Below, in pieces: positions 51,803 to 64,000 of a stretch of 64,000 nucleotides of DNA. Source of the DNA: Seriola aureovittata (taxonomy: Eukaryota > Chordata > Actinopteri > Carangiformes > Carangidae); assembly GCF_021018895.1 (NCBI RefSeq), contig NC_079368.1, forward strand, positions 13,246,501 to 13,310,500, read 5' to 3'. The translations under genes and the position numbers were made by a program. Below the pieces are notes generated by a model. The model saw nothing but the letters and a program-made list of their open reading frames with translations. It was not told the origin of the DNA and ran no database searches. Each line of letters opens with the position of its first letter. Within the stretch, counting starts at the first letter, position 1.

Positions 51803-52896
51803 TCCATCTTTCATGTTGTTCGGCTGAAGTTTTCTTTATTTCATAAGTCTCTTCAGTCTTTCCTCCTTTCATAAATACTCTTGACAGTGTATACAGAGAT
51901 GAAAGGTCCAGAGAAATCTGCTGTGCTGTCCTTGTATTGTCTGCCTCAGGTCTCCCAGTAGGAAGAATGTAGGTACACAGAGAAAGTCAATATTGACCCT
52001 AGTCTCCCGCTTTGTCACCTTCACAGAATGATACTGGCTTTCTTTGACCTCTGAGCCGTCTTACGCTGTGTTTGAATGGTAGCAACCTCGGATAGCTGCA
52101 GAATTTAACTTTCTCAGGTGTTGTGCCTGCGCCTGTATGTGACTGGGCTGGTCTGCAGATGTCATGAATTGATTACAAAAGTAGATGGTGATGGAAGAGA
52201 GTGCAAGAAGGGTGACTGGATTATATAACCAATATAGAACTTTTCACAAACAAAACCTGTCACATAGAGACATTACAGTGAAGCCGATGCATTGTCTGTG
52301 AATGCTCAAAGCAATTGTAGGACGTTGAAATATTTTATTCCTTCCAAAGCAATGAAAAGACCTTTTTGGCTGACAGAACTGTACAGTTAAGTGAGTTTTA
52401 GAAATCCAGCAGGTGTCAAATAAAAGTACTATAAAATATTCAGTGAGTTATGTAATATCTTTAATACATTCACTTTTGCAAACTTTGCATCACTAATTAA
52501 TGCTTTTGTTTCTCATCTGTTGTAAATATATTCTATATTTTATAGAGAAATCATTTATCTGTATTAAAGTTTAATGTATGATAAATGCAAATATCCCAAA
52601 ACATCCTTAATCAGTAAAAATCTGGTCATTTTTAAATTTCACCTGGGTAACATTTTAATAGCATTGCTCAGTGTATAGCCCACCTTTACATACCTTCTTT
52701 ATGCTATGGAGAACTGAATGGATTATCAGAAATGCCTGATTCTGTTTAGAAGCTTAAAATAGTGTGATAGTATTAGGATTGTAAAAAATGACATGTTTAT
52801 TAAGAGTAATTAACTACAATTTCCCCTCACTCATTATTATTATTTTTAATTGTCACACACCACTTTGCTTGCATGCAAGTTCAAAATGTTTGTGTT

Positions 52897-52909
52897 TGAC
52901 CTTTGACCC
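52897..52909 (+). promoter_or_regulatory. candidate DR1 nuclear-receptor site
   Basis: TGACCTTTGACCC is the reverse complement of GGGTCAAAGGTCA, a perfect DR1 element of the HNF4, PPAR-RXR or COUP-TF type. A 12-bp palindrome CTTGCATGCAAG lies 17 bp upstream (52868-52879). A single motif proves nothing, but the two together in non-repetitive DNA make a candidate enhancer. Confidence 0.3.
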
Positions 52910-55289
52910 TGAGCAAAGAGAACAGAATGGGCTCATTCATGGAAGCTGTCCCACATCATGCGCCTGGTGTTTCTCCTCTGCTGTAGTACCTCGCACTCTG
53001 ACATATAAATTAGTGTGGGAACAAATATTAGTGTGGGACCCAAAAAACCTTAGTGGTAGTTCAAAGGAGGTTTTAAAGGATTCTAACACCAGCTCATTTA
53101 TAGCAGCTTCTCTGCCCAGGGCATTCCTCCATGTGACGAGGGTGGGGTACATCTGAGGAGGGCTGCTTTACAGTCTTCAAACTGCAAATTTCTTGTGTCA
53201 GTAGAAAGTTTATTCTTGTATTATGGTTGAGCTTTGATCATATAGGAAAACTATTGTATGATTTTCCATGTATATATGGAAAAAGTGTCAAAATAATCTC
53301 AACACACGGGACAGGCTCATTTGTTGTCACAGTTAAACTGGTCTACGAGTCATTAAAAACACTGCTGCTACATGTTCGTTTTTTATATTTCACTCTTGTC
53401 CACTTGCTTTTTCTTTGCTGTCTTATGACAGTAGTTCTATATATTTCAGCGCAGGGGATTATTCCAGCCTTTGATGATAGCAGACAGTGTTTTCCATGGC
53501 TATGGGTCCTATCTTAGAAGAGAAAACAAGTTGGTGCTGTTCAATCCACCTGTCAAAAAACAGAAGCATAACCATAGATAATCCTTATGAGAATTCACCC
53601 AGAAAAAAGGCAGTGCTGGTGTCGTCCCTATATCAGAGACTTTTGGTGTGTATTCTCTCGCCTCCCCCTGCTTTACCCACATCATCTGAGGAGAAAGAAG
53701 TAGAGGAGCAAAAAGAAAGGGCAAAAATAAAAGAATAGTGCTTTCGAGATCCATTTTTAAACTAACATACCAGATGTGCTTTTTGTCTGCTTTTTGCCCA
53801 GAGAGAGTTAATTTCACCTTGTGAAGCTGTTTTCAGGAAACTCCACTTCTATAATCCAGGAAAACTTATCAAAACCAGACCTATCATCAGGTGCACACAT
53901 GGGAAATCAAATGCTACCATCCATTCCAGCTGCTTCCTCCCTCTGTTTGAAAAATGTGTGCAGGAGCCTCTCAACAGTGTGAAATTACTCCCCTGGGTGG
54001 GCAGAGAAAAGGCATTCAGCCAAAGAATGACACCTGGATTCCACTCAATGTCCCCTCATTTGTCATGACTCGGCTGCACGGCACAGGCACAACTTACAGA
54101 AATGTCATTTTTTTGCGGTGCACTATAAACTGTTGTTGCTGATGCTGTTTTTCGTCATGTTGAGAAACAATCTTGTAGCCTTCGGGGTTGTTTTGTCAAG
54201 GATCCTTGTCCATGCTCTCAGTTCCACTAACAGTTTAGCAATGTCTGGAAATAACTCTCTTCACAACTTTTACATTCACTTTTACAGTGACTTAACCTTT
54301 TACCTTAAAAGTTAAACAGGATATCCATGTTCTTATTGATTATATCCCTTTTGTAAGGACAGAAAATGTTGCCCTGTATGTGCACAGCATTACAATGAGT
54401 CTTTTTCTCCTCGAAATAATACGAAATAAAAATGCAAAGGGGGGTATGGCAGAAATGGGAGAAAGATAGCAAAACAGTGCAAGTGTTTTTATGGCAGACT
54501 GAGTCTGATTGGTATGAAAGTCACATTGTGCCTGAGGAGTGTGAAGGAGAGTCATTACATCCACAGAGGAAGCATGGGGAGGTTCTCTTTTTGAACTCTG
54601 TGCATTTGTTTTGAAGTTTGCTTCCAATTATCGTGACTAAGTCACTTCCTCGGGCTAACATTTGGTATTTAATGTGAACATGTCACACACATTTTCCAAA
54701 CTGGTGCTCGTTTGTTCTAGACTGCATTCTGCCACTTTTTCTTTTTTTAACTGTTTTATCGTGAATATGTGCTCTTAATAATCTAATCTAATAATACTGT
54801 CATTATCTGTTCATTAGATTAGAAGACGTTTTTATACATGATATGCGCGGAACCTATGTTAGTATTGAAATATGTAAAAAAGATTATTGTTTCATGTTGA
54901 TTCTTTCAGAAAAAATAGCACATGTGCCATTTCTACGTGATGGGTGTTACCGTGAAGCCAAATTCTCTCATCGCTAATAAAACTGTACTGCATGTCTTCT
55001 GTCTTGAGTTGAGGCACAGCTGAATCCACACAGCCTTTATGGGCTGTACTTACGTCACAGTTAAACTCTACTCAAGTATGCTCTGTGCATGTATGGGTGT
55101 TAAGATAACCGGGCAAGTTTACTTTACTGTTAATAAATACTGTATGTATGATCACAGCCTCGGAGTGGCCAAGGTCATAAGTCCCCTCCTTTCAATTCTT
55201 AAAAGAAAATTACAAAAGCAGTTTTGCACGTATGATAAAAGACCACAGATTGGAACACTTGGTTGAGGTTGTCTACTGGTAAAGTAGGA

Positions 55290-55290
<1 letters not shown>

Positions 55291-55342
<52 letters not shown>

Positions 55343-55391
55343 TGTGTGTATGTGCACGCGTGCGCGCATACATGCGTGTGTGTGCGTGTGG
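55291..55391. repeat. (TG)22 microsatellite with degenerate tail
   Basis: A pure TG tract (55291-55334) is followed by TG interspersed with TATG and CGCG steps up to about 55391. Open frames across it are Val-Cys or His-Thr artefacts. Confidence 0.95.
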
Positions 55392-58300
55392 CTACACATG
55401 TTAATTCCATGCATGAATCTGTCACTGGCTATTAGTCTCAATGTGCATGTCTGTGTTTGTGCTGCAGCCTGTCTGTGCAGTTGTGTAGCCTTGCCGAGTG
55501 TTTTGCAGGCTGTCACTCGGGTGATCCATCTTGTCTCCTCACCCTGGTGCTGATTTGCCACAAGCTGGGGAATTTCCCCAAGACATTACACTGGGGTTTA
55601 AGCCTGAATCTGACATAAAAATGCTATATTTCATTACAGCAACACAATGACCATCCAGTATTTTTTTTATTTATTTTTTTGTCATTTGAGTACACTTTAA
55701 TGAAAAGTACTGCATCCTTTTTGCTCTGTAAGAACTTACAATTGAAAATATACTGCTGTATGTCAAAGTCAACATTAACATTTATAAGCTTACTTTATTG
55801 CCGCCTGCCCACTCAAAACTGCCTTGCAGCTGGTTAAAGATTACTTTGTTGGGTTCTGAGGGAAATTCAAAAAATCTCCTTGGGATACATAAATGGCCGC
55901 TAGAGATTTTTAGAAACCTGAAAATGTTTGACTCAGACTAGAAAATATAGAAGTTGTATTTCTTTAAATTTCAGATATATAGACATAATTCCTACAGAGG
56001 CAGTGACAGGACCAGCACATCACAAAGAGAGAATATAATAGTGGTTCGCCCTCTTGTAAGAACCTAACCTTTATGGGGAAAATAAAGGGCTAATAGTCAT
56101 TGCGCTGCCATACCATATGTTTTACATTGGTTTCCACTCCCATACTGCAGCTTTGCTCTCACAGGATGACGTTTGAGGAAGGTTCTGCTCCAAAGAAACA
56201 ATAAAAATGCCAGTAGCGCTCTCTTTAGGCCACAGGTTTCCATTTACTACCTGTTTATGGATACTCAGTGAAGTATATATCAGTCCTTATTCTATTTCAT
56301 TATACATTCACCAAATGTTTCTAGTAGAGGAAGGCAACAAGCTATAAGTGCAGACAGATACTGTGTCAGTTACAGTGTTGGCATAATGACAGAAGACACA
56401 GAATAGAAGAAGATATTGATAAAAAGCACACCTGCATGCATATAACTAACAAGTACATGGTGCTTATGCTCTGCGCATACTGCAGGACCACTGACCAAGA
56501 GCAATATGTGCTGCACATTTCATTATTCTTCTTCACTTGTCATCATTTCCTCACAATGTGCGTTGTTGATCTCACAGCCAGGATTTATTTTCACATGTGT
56601 TTTCAATCAGTAATATGAGTCATGCTCTTCTCAGTGATAAATATTACGTTGATTACATAATGTTACACCATCCACATTATGTCATATCTACAACTTACAG
56701 TCTCCTCGGAGGGCGTGCAGCAATCAGTATCATTGTTTATCAGCTTGACACAGTGTTAGTTGTGCTAATGTAAAGTGTTAGTTTAATGACATCAGCCATT
56801 ACTGCATCATATAGTCATTAAGCAGAGCTAGAAGCCACTGGGATTAAGGCTCAGGGATTGGTATTGTGTAAATAATGGTATATTCTTAACATAATAATCG
56901 CAATAATTATCATAAGCCTTGGTCAGTGAGCAGAAGCTAATATGTTTCAGTGCTGTAATGATAGACGATGTGTTTGGTGCTGTGACACTCTAGTTGACCT
57001 GGCTGTTTGAGATCATGTGGGCCATTCAGAGACCTACAGTATATACAGTAGTGACACAAAATAAATAATTCACAGACAATTGCCCACAGGCACAGCAAAT
57101 TGTATGAGGAAACCCCCGAGCGAGGCTGTTTGAAGGAATTACTACACATTGGTAAAAGGGTCATTTTGCCATTTATTGCACATTCAGGGCAAGTTGACTT
57201 CAAGAAGTGTGGAATAGTACTATGCTAGTAACGTGTATAAAAATATTTATAAATATGTTTATGTATTATTTAGTTGTGTGACAACATAAACAGAGGAAGC
57301 CTTGGAAATCACCAAACACCTGAAAGTCTTTAATTTTCACTGTATTTTTCACTCAAAAACCATTTTATGTTGATTATTTTGCTTTTGATTATGTACTTTA
57401 TTTTTATTTAAATGTGACTTAAGTTTTAAAAGATGTGTTTTGCTGCATGCTTTGTTTTGCTTTGAATGACTGTGCTATAATCAGGGTCATCTTGAATTAT
57501 TAGCAACAGCGGAGGAAGCTTTGGATTCCGTGGAACATTCATACATTAATGAAATACATACTCGACTTAAAACTTTCAATATGAAGAATAATTTCACTTT
57601 CTCTATAGTGTGTGACAGCCCCTCAACTGAGTCAGTTCGGACACAGAACAGATGACGATATTCTTCCCATGTAAAATTAACAGCATATTCTACACATATT
57701 GCCAACCAAAGGTACTATTTCAGAGATACTGTATCTGTTACCTTATGGTAGTTATCCCAATATAGAATGTGTACAAAAATTGATTGCATCTTGAAACTGC
57801 CTGTCTTTTGCTGATACAATTCAACCATTTTCTGACTCCTTTTCTCTGGCACTGGAACCAGCCGAGTTAATGAGTAAATAACTTGCATTGGCCACAAACA
57901 TCTGAGACCCTGTGCCTTTATTAGTTTTGTGTGCATCCAAGAATTGTTTTATATTTCTAGGAATGCTTCATATAAAAAATAAGCTGACGGCCAGAGGTTG
58001 AAAAATAAACATTTTCTCTTTCTCTGTTTTCAATCAGGCAACATGCTGTTAATGCTACAGGATTAGTTAGTGGGATCTCTATAAGCCATGACGGAGCGGT
58101 GCCATTGAAACCACCAGAACATTAGTCATAGTCTGCATAATAATAATATTTTACATGGCTGTCCACTGACGATGTAAATTTGTTGCCCAGCCTGTGAGTT
58201 AGCTCAGTTTAAGTGTTGTGCACCTATTAGGCCAGTAGAGGCCAGGGCACATTAATAGTTTTTTTACTTGTACTGAGAAGAAGTATTCTTGGAGATTCAA

Positions 58301-58400
58301 TTAAATGTATGATTACGGTTGTTTATTGCCATTACTTGAGTGTCTTTACTTCATATGCATTTCTTTTATGTAATTCATATTAACTTACATTTATTATGGG

Positions 58401-58670
58401 GGTGTGTATTGGTTGGCACTGTCACCTCACAGCAAAAAGTGTAAACTAAAGCTCCATGTTGTCCCTGTGTCTGTGAGGGTTTACACCAGGGGCTCTCACT
58501 TCATCCCATATAGTCCAAAGACACAGAGTTTGGGTGAACTGGAAGCTCTAAATTAAAATATGTGAATATGAGATTGAATAGTTCTGTGTCTACAGTCTGT
58601 CCAGGTTTTACCCTATGTCTCGCCCGAGGCCCTGCATGGGATAAAGTGGGTTCAGATGATGGGCGGTATA
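58401..58670 (+). mobile_element. degenerate fish SINE
   Basis: The order of motifs is GGTTGGCACTGTCACCTCAC, AGCAAAAAG, CCTGTGTCTGTGAGGGTTTA, CAGTCTGTCCAGGTTTTACC, TCTCGCCCGAGGCCCTGCAT and GGGATAAAGTGGGTTCAGATGATGGGCGG-like tail. In full-length fish copies the 5' part is tRNA-like with A and B boxes (the B box is lost here) and the tail is GGATAAGCGG...GATGGATGG. It is diverged and has an internal deletion before the tail. It is noncoding and was mobilised by a LINE. Confidence 0.7.
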
Positions 58671-61600
58671 TTTATTATTTTTCCAGTAATTGAAAAATCC
58701 ACCCATGGTTTTGGAGTTCACATCATGAGAGAAGCAAAAATGAGAAATGTCTGGCAACTACCCCAACAAATTCTACAGCAGTGTGCCTTTACCAAATCCT
58801 GCAGCACAGTATCTGCAGGCTGTCATTAGATGAGTATTACGCGTCCTGGTTTCTCTACCTGAATGACTGAGTAAACAGCAGCCTTACCCAACATGAAAGT
58901 TCAGAGCCCCTGCTGTAGAGAGTTGAGTTTGAGTTTTCTATTTGTGTGTCACATGCAAAGTAAATATGGGATGCCCTGAATGACTGGAATCCTCCGTGCT
59001 GAGAAATTCCACCCTGCCAAGTCTAGTTTTAGTTTTCAGCATAATCGTTTTGTGCCAGCATGTGAGTTTGTACGGGAAGCTCCATCCAAAGGAAAAAAAA
59101 TGCACAGTATGTCAGCAACCACAACAGTTAAAGTAAGTTACAGAAACAGTTAGTCAGACAATATAGATACATACAATGAGTCTGTTATCAATTTGCATTG
59201 CACATGACTGGTGTGTAGTTAACTTGGCAATGGACAGAGGCCATTATTAGTGGGCAGGGGGAGGCAATGAGCCAAGAAGAGCTGTTGTTGGATTGTAAGA
59301 TTTGAGTTGTTGGAATACAAAGGAGCCACTGCAGACTGGTTATGTTTCAGACTTGAGAATGAATTGGTACAAAAGTTTTGTTTGTGCTACTCTGTCCAAA
59401 AAACCCATCAGATACTGTAAATATTCCCACAGAACATTATCAGATAAAGACAAATCTTAGGTGTCCCTCCACGAAGCCTTAAATGATTCAGGAAGCATAT
59501 GGGACCCCTCAAAAATAAGTGTTACCAAATGTTTCCTCCACATTTTTGGTAACAATGGGTCAGTGTTGAGCGGAATCATTTGCAGCAGCGCAGCAGAGCA
59601 GCGGTTGTTTCAAAAGTCTACGCCAACAAATCTGAAAACCTAAAAAAGCCCCCTCATCATCAATGAGTTGGCATCAATAGGCTTTCAAGACAATAAAAAC
59701 ACATGCGAGAGACATACTGTATAGAAAATAATTTGTCTGTGTGCATTGGTTTCATTTTCCTTTTTGTGCGCAGATTGATTCCATCCCAGTTCTATGAAAG
59801 GATGAAACATTGATCTACAGGCTTAAGACATTAGCTAACTGTCATTACTTTTCATTTTGAGTAGACATCCATCATGTTTATTGTGCTCCACACATTGCAA
59901 AGATTATTCAAAGAATACTCTTCATATATGTTTATCCACATATTACCTGTTAAGGTTCCACTTGCTCCGCTAACTGGAACCAGGAGATGTACATTATAAC
60001 CTTGATGGTGTAAATGGCAGGACTACCAAGTTACATACATCTTGCTAAGGCCTGCTGCGATCCACTTGTTACTGAAAGAAAATCTGGACCTCCCTCAAAG
60101 CGAACTCCCGCAGAGAATGAGTCTGAAAAGACTTAGCACAGCTTTGACTTCAGGCTCTGCTGAATCAGCTTTATGCTACAGATAGGATACCGTGTTACAG
60201 GTCCTGCTGTCTCCTGCTGCGCAAACTTTCCTCAGTGTGGTAGATGGGAAATCAATCAAAACATCCATGTGGTGGTAAATGTGTAGAGTTTCTGTTTAAC
60301 TTAAGCCGAGTGAGGATCTGAGTTACTGTTTCTTTACACTTAAGAGAGGCACGTATGGCAAAGAGAAATAATTTAGGACCAGAGAACAGCCAACACTGTG
60401 ACTGGCTGTTTTCCATGGAGTTAAGTGTCTATGTAGAGGAATTCAGAATTGCTACATTGAGCTCTCGTTTACGTGATGGGGTCAAGTTTGAGACTGACAT
60501 TAAGCTGTGACTCTGCACACATATGGCTGACTCTTTTGAAATGGGGGAGGGGGGGTCAAACTAAAGCTGCGTCAAGACTCCAAGGTGAATAAATCTGACT
60601 GTACAGTAACTGTGACAACTCAATACGTCCTGCACAACTCAATAAAATGCTATTGATGTTTAATAATTTCATGCTTCCATTACTGTTTGTGACATGTTGC
60701 CACTGTGGTGTGTGTGTGTCTGGTTACACACACTCAAAGTTTATACTGTTTAACATGCATCATGTAAAATCAGCCTTACATAATGCTTGCATGTTGAGGC
60801 GCTGAAATGTGTTGGTTGGAAAAACTATGCACAGTGCTGACATAAGAAAGAACAAATGCATGTTAAATTATATTTTCTACATAGATTAAGCACAGACTGG
60901 GCAAAGAGGGACTCACTGCATTTCAGTTTCTATACTGACGGATTTCAAACATTAGGATTCATAATGTTTTGCTTGATACACTGAGATATTGATAGTAACC
61001 AAGGGCACATTCAGAGTTTCCACATTGCGTCAGAAGGCTCTGAAAGTAAAAGAACCTCAGCATTGCTACAAGTTCACGGACTCTTACCCAAACTAACAAC
61101 GAAACAAGACAGATGACAATACCAGGCTTTCATGTCATGCCTTTTCTCTGTTTCTCTCAGCTGACAACATTGAGCTTGCACCGGTTTTCCTGGACTATGC
61201 GTTTGTTTCTGTCACATCACACATCACTGCTGGTGTGAAAGACAAAGAAACAGATTGGAACCAGCTTGATGTTCAGTAGCCAATGAGCTTTATTACACAG
61301 CAGGGAACACAGCATGCACGTGGCCCAATTCAGGAGAATTATGACCTGTAAAGTATAGAGCCCATAGAGGAGAATAATCATGTTAAGGTGAAGGCTTTTA
61401 CTTTCTTTCTGTTAGAGGCCAATCTTAACCATTGTGCATGAGGGATATCTTAATGAATTCCCTGAGGTAACCTCAACCTATAGCTGCCTCTATTATCAGC
61501 TTGGTGTGCCTTGTTTTCTTCAGCTGCAGCATCTGGTTTATTACACAAAACAGATGAAAGATTGTTAAAATGAACTCTGTGCGCACAAATCCACCCTCCA

Positions 61601-64000
61601 CCCATCTTTACATACAACAAAAGTTATGGTTTTACAGTGATTCTTTGAAGTGAACTGTGGAACTCTTATACACTGTATACGCCAGCAGCACTACACAAAG
61701 AACTTTACTGTCGGGGAACCACACATGGTTCTTCGAGGTCTTGATTGGATTTGCAATTTTTTCTCATGAAAAGATGAGGGGGGTGTGTTGCTGCATCACT
61801 GCTGCGAATAGACAGACACACAGGGGTTTCCCCAGAATTCCTGTGTAGGATGATGCTATTTTGATGTTATATAAATTAAAATTGGATGCATGCACTTACA
61901 GTAAAACATTATTGGTGGTGCATTATAAAAAGCTTTATTCACTGATGATGCTGTGTTATTCTTATAAGCAAATAATGAGCACAGATGTGGTTTGACTGCA
62001 TTTGCTTACATTTGTTTCAGAAGCAGCTGACACAAGCGGTATGTTAGAGGAAATAAGGGCGGTTGGAACATGCTGAGAATACAGATGGACAGAAAAGAGG
62101 TGGATTAAGCAGCAGGAGTAGATTAAGAAGAGACTTCAGCGGATGTCAAGATACTTTTTCTGCATTGTAACCTTGTCACTATTGGAAACAACTGTAACAG
62201 ACATGAATTCAAGATGCAGCTTTATGAGGAACAAAACACAATCTGTTCCCATATGGTTTATTAGTTATTAAGTAAGAAAATCATAGCACAAATAGTCAGG
62301 GACCAAAAGAAGATTCTGGGCAATCTTACTGAATTGATTCTTTTCCTTTCCTCATCCCTCCATTGTTCTCATCGCCCTCCTGTGTAGACAACATGTGGAA
62401 GCTATTCTCAAGTAGACCCCAAAGCAGGGAAGCAGCTAGAGGCAGCTGCACATCACTGTTAAAATGGCAGCGCAGTCAGACAGGCTGATTTAGAGCTAAG
62501 ATACACTAGAAGGAGTTGTAAAATGGTTTCAAGGGCAGGACAGGAGTGAAGGAAAAGACTGTTATATTCAAGACCACATGAGACATGCCCGATTTTTATC
62601 TCATTTTGCACCCTTGCATGTGTCCTTTAGATGATCTTTGTGGCTTGAAGCGGTTTATTTATTTTTTTTATTAAATGACACTGTTTTGTATTGTAATGGG
62701 CAAGCGAGGAGGAGCAGCGTTATGCTTATGGTAGCGAAGAAAGGAGGTGTAAGGGGGCAAGAGTGGAGGGGAAACAGACTGTGAGGAGAATTAAAGGGAA
62801 TGGGCATGAAGAGACCATTACACAGTCCAGCTATAAAAGAGAGCTGCTTCTTTGCCCAGAACACACCAGTGTTTGACGTATGGCTGAAATCTGAACTCTC
62901 TTGGATCTGATTGCAGAACAAATCCTGGATCATAGCTTCTGTGCTTCATATTTCATTACACTTTGGGAAAATCTCTTTTTCTTGTCAGAGGGAACATATG
63001 CTGCGCGTTGCAAAGAGGCATACGTCTGGGATCTTTAAGTTGGCAGCAAATACAGCTACAGTCAATTCCAGCCAAAAGACATTTGTAATTTGTATCATTT
63101 TGTAATGAAACAAGTGGGCATTATGGAGAAGCTTAAGTCACTGCTACAGAACACAGGAGACAGGGAACTGTGACCCATTTTGAAGTCTTCATTAAACCCA
63201 CATGTTTCTTCAGTTGGTGAAAATCTAGGGGACCTCAGTGGTAAATAGGAGCAGCTGGGCGCTGCACCATAACACTGTCCCTGTACCCATTTGAGGTTTG
63301 GGGGAGTGTCCGTTCTGTCTATACTGGTGCTTTAGAAATGTAGGGTGGTCCTGAAACCTCGACCCCCATAGCCCACCCCTGTTCCCTGCACTGGGACTGC
63401 TTAAAGGCACTTTCAGCAGTGTTTACAGCATAAGGAGAAAACAAGAGTAAGATAAATCTTGTTATGTCAGTGCACACATGGAAGGCTTAAAGATACACCC
63501 AAAACACTGAGGAAAGGTAGGGGTTTATTCCCACCCAAAATAGTCATTCTCATTTCCTATTTAATCATTCATTTGGGTGTGTGGGGGGAGTGTATTAAGA
63601 CACCCTCGTAAAGAGACAAATAAGTATTCTTTTGTTGAACGTTAATACTTCAAAACCATTTATTAACATTTTATAGTCTGTCATGTTGTGTAATGTACGT
63701 CAAAGTCTCTATGACTAACTGACCTTAAACCATCATACTTAACCTTGGAGTGTGATCACAGCCACTTGCCGCAAATACAACACTGCAGTCCATGTGCCTC
63801 CTAAGATGTTGGGAAACTTTCCAGCGTTGCTATAAAACCAGTGATGAGAGAAAAGATCAGTTTAAAGTGTTTTTAGAAGTTTATTCTTGTGGTTTTGAGA
63901 CTTTTTTCATCTTCTTCTTCTTCTCATTATGATGATCTTTTTTTCCCCGTGATTCTGCATAACCATTCATCATAATTCTCTTTGAAATTTCTACGCCTCA

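Larger units (their letters stand above)
43651..64000. other. gene-poor region, right part of window
   Basis: About 20 kb of mainly AT-rich unique sequence without a recognisable exon, tRNA or rRNA. The transposon fragments, MITE, SINE and microsatellites are listed separately. Stretches 45-49.6, 50-51.6, 53-55.2, 55.6-58.4 and 58.7-64 kb hold nothing else I can name. Poly-A or poly-T runs and GTG repeats (48230-48246) are scattered. Confidence 0.6.

Noticed and set aside
51427..51874. Open frames with His-Thr, Cys-Val or Ile-Tyr repeats
   Set aside because: They are read-throughs of the CA and TA microsatellites.
55152..55561. Open frames of 73-120 codons across the TG tract
   Set aside because: Microsatellite translation on both strands; flanks show no domain.
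1..64000. CRISPR array, operon, prophage or other prokaryotic system
   Set aside because: Spliced gene, fish repeats and microsatellites show vertebrate nuclear DNA; the only tandem repeat array is an AT-rich satellite with no unique spacers.
25269..64000. Next gene downstream (e.g. cox7c)
   Set aside because: I looked for the short COX7C coding exons and saw no match; it must lie beyond the window or on another scaffold.

Overview
The window is vertebrate nuclear DNA, almost certainly from a ray-finned (teleost, probably percomorph) fish. It is AT-rich and microsatellite-rich, has no dense open reading frames, and carries repeat families typical of fish genomes: Tc1-like transposons, an RTE/Rex3-like LINE 3' end, a fish SINE, a hAT-type MITE and a Gypsy-type solo LTR. 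The only gene I can support is edil3 (EGF-like repeats and discoidin domains 3, also called Del-1) on the + strand. Its last two coding exons are at 13161-13316 and 21998-22147, joined in phase 0 with consensus splice sites. They encode the C-terminal 101 residues of the second discoidin (F5/8 type C) domain, ending at the Cys-Thr-Glu-Glu-Glu tail.

Layout. 1-13160 is edil3 intron, holding an old fish repeat with an AAT microsatellite (2.9-3.3 kb), a second unclassified repeat (5.6-6.1 kb), a (GT)n tract (6.9 kb) and a dead Tc1 transposon (11.25-12.53 kb). 13317-21997 is the last intron (8.7 kb), with a 5'-truncated LINE on the minus strand (14.36-15.01 kb) and poly-G and poly-C tracts. From 22148 a probable 3 kb 3' UTR runs to a pair of AATAAA hexamers with a GU-rich element near 25.25 kb. 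The remaining 39 kb is a gene-poor downstream region. It contains several fish interspersed repeats, an assembly gap of exactly 500 N (40356-40855), a degenerate satellite array (40856-43650) interrupted by a 559-bp solo LTR with 5-bp target duplications, a Tc1-family fragment with DD38E spacing (44.55-44.96 kb), a hAT MITE with an 8-bp target duplication (49.6 kb), a CA/TA compound microsatellite, a TG microsatellite and a degenerate SINE (58.4 kb).

Nothing here forms an operon-like or multi-gene system, and I found no convincing undescribed biological machine. The points most worth a second look are the nested satellite, solo-LTR and assembly-gap structure, the DD38E transposase fragment, two or three short coding-like segments in the gene-poor flank, and several non-repetitive stretches with clustered transcription-factor motifs that could be enhancers or conserved noncoding elements of edil3. 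The unlisted short open frames look like chance frames of AT-rich DNA or of tandem repeats.
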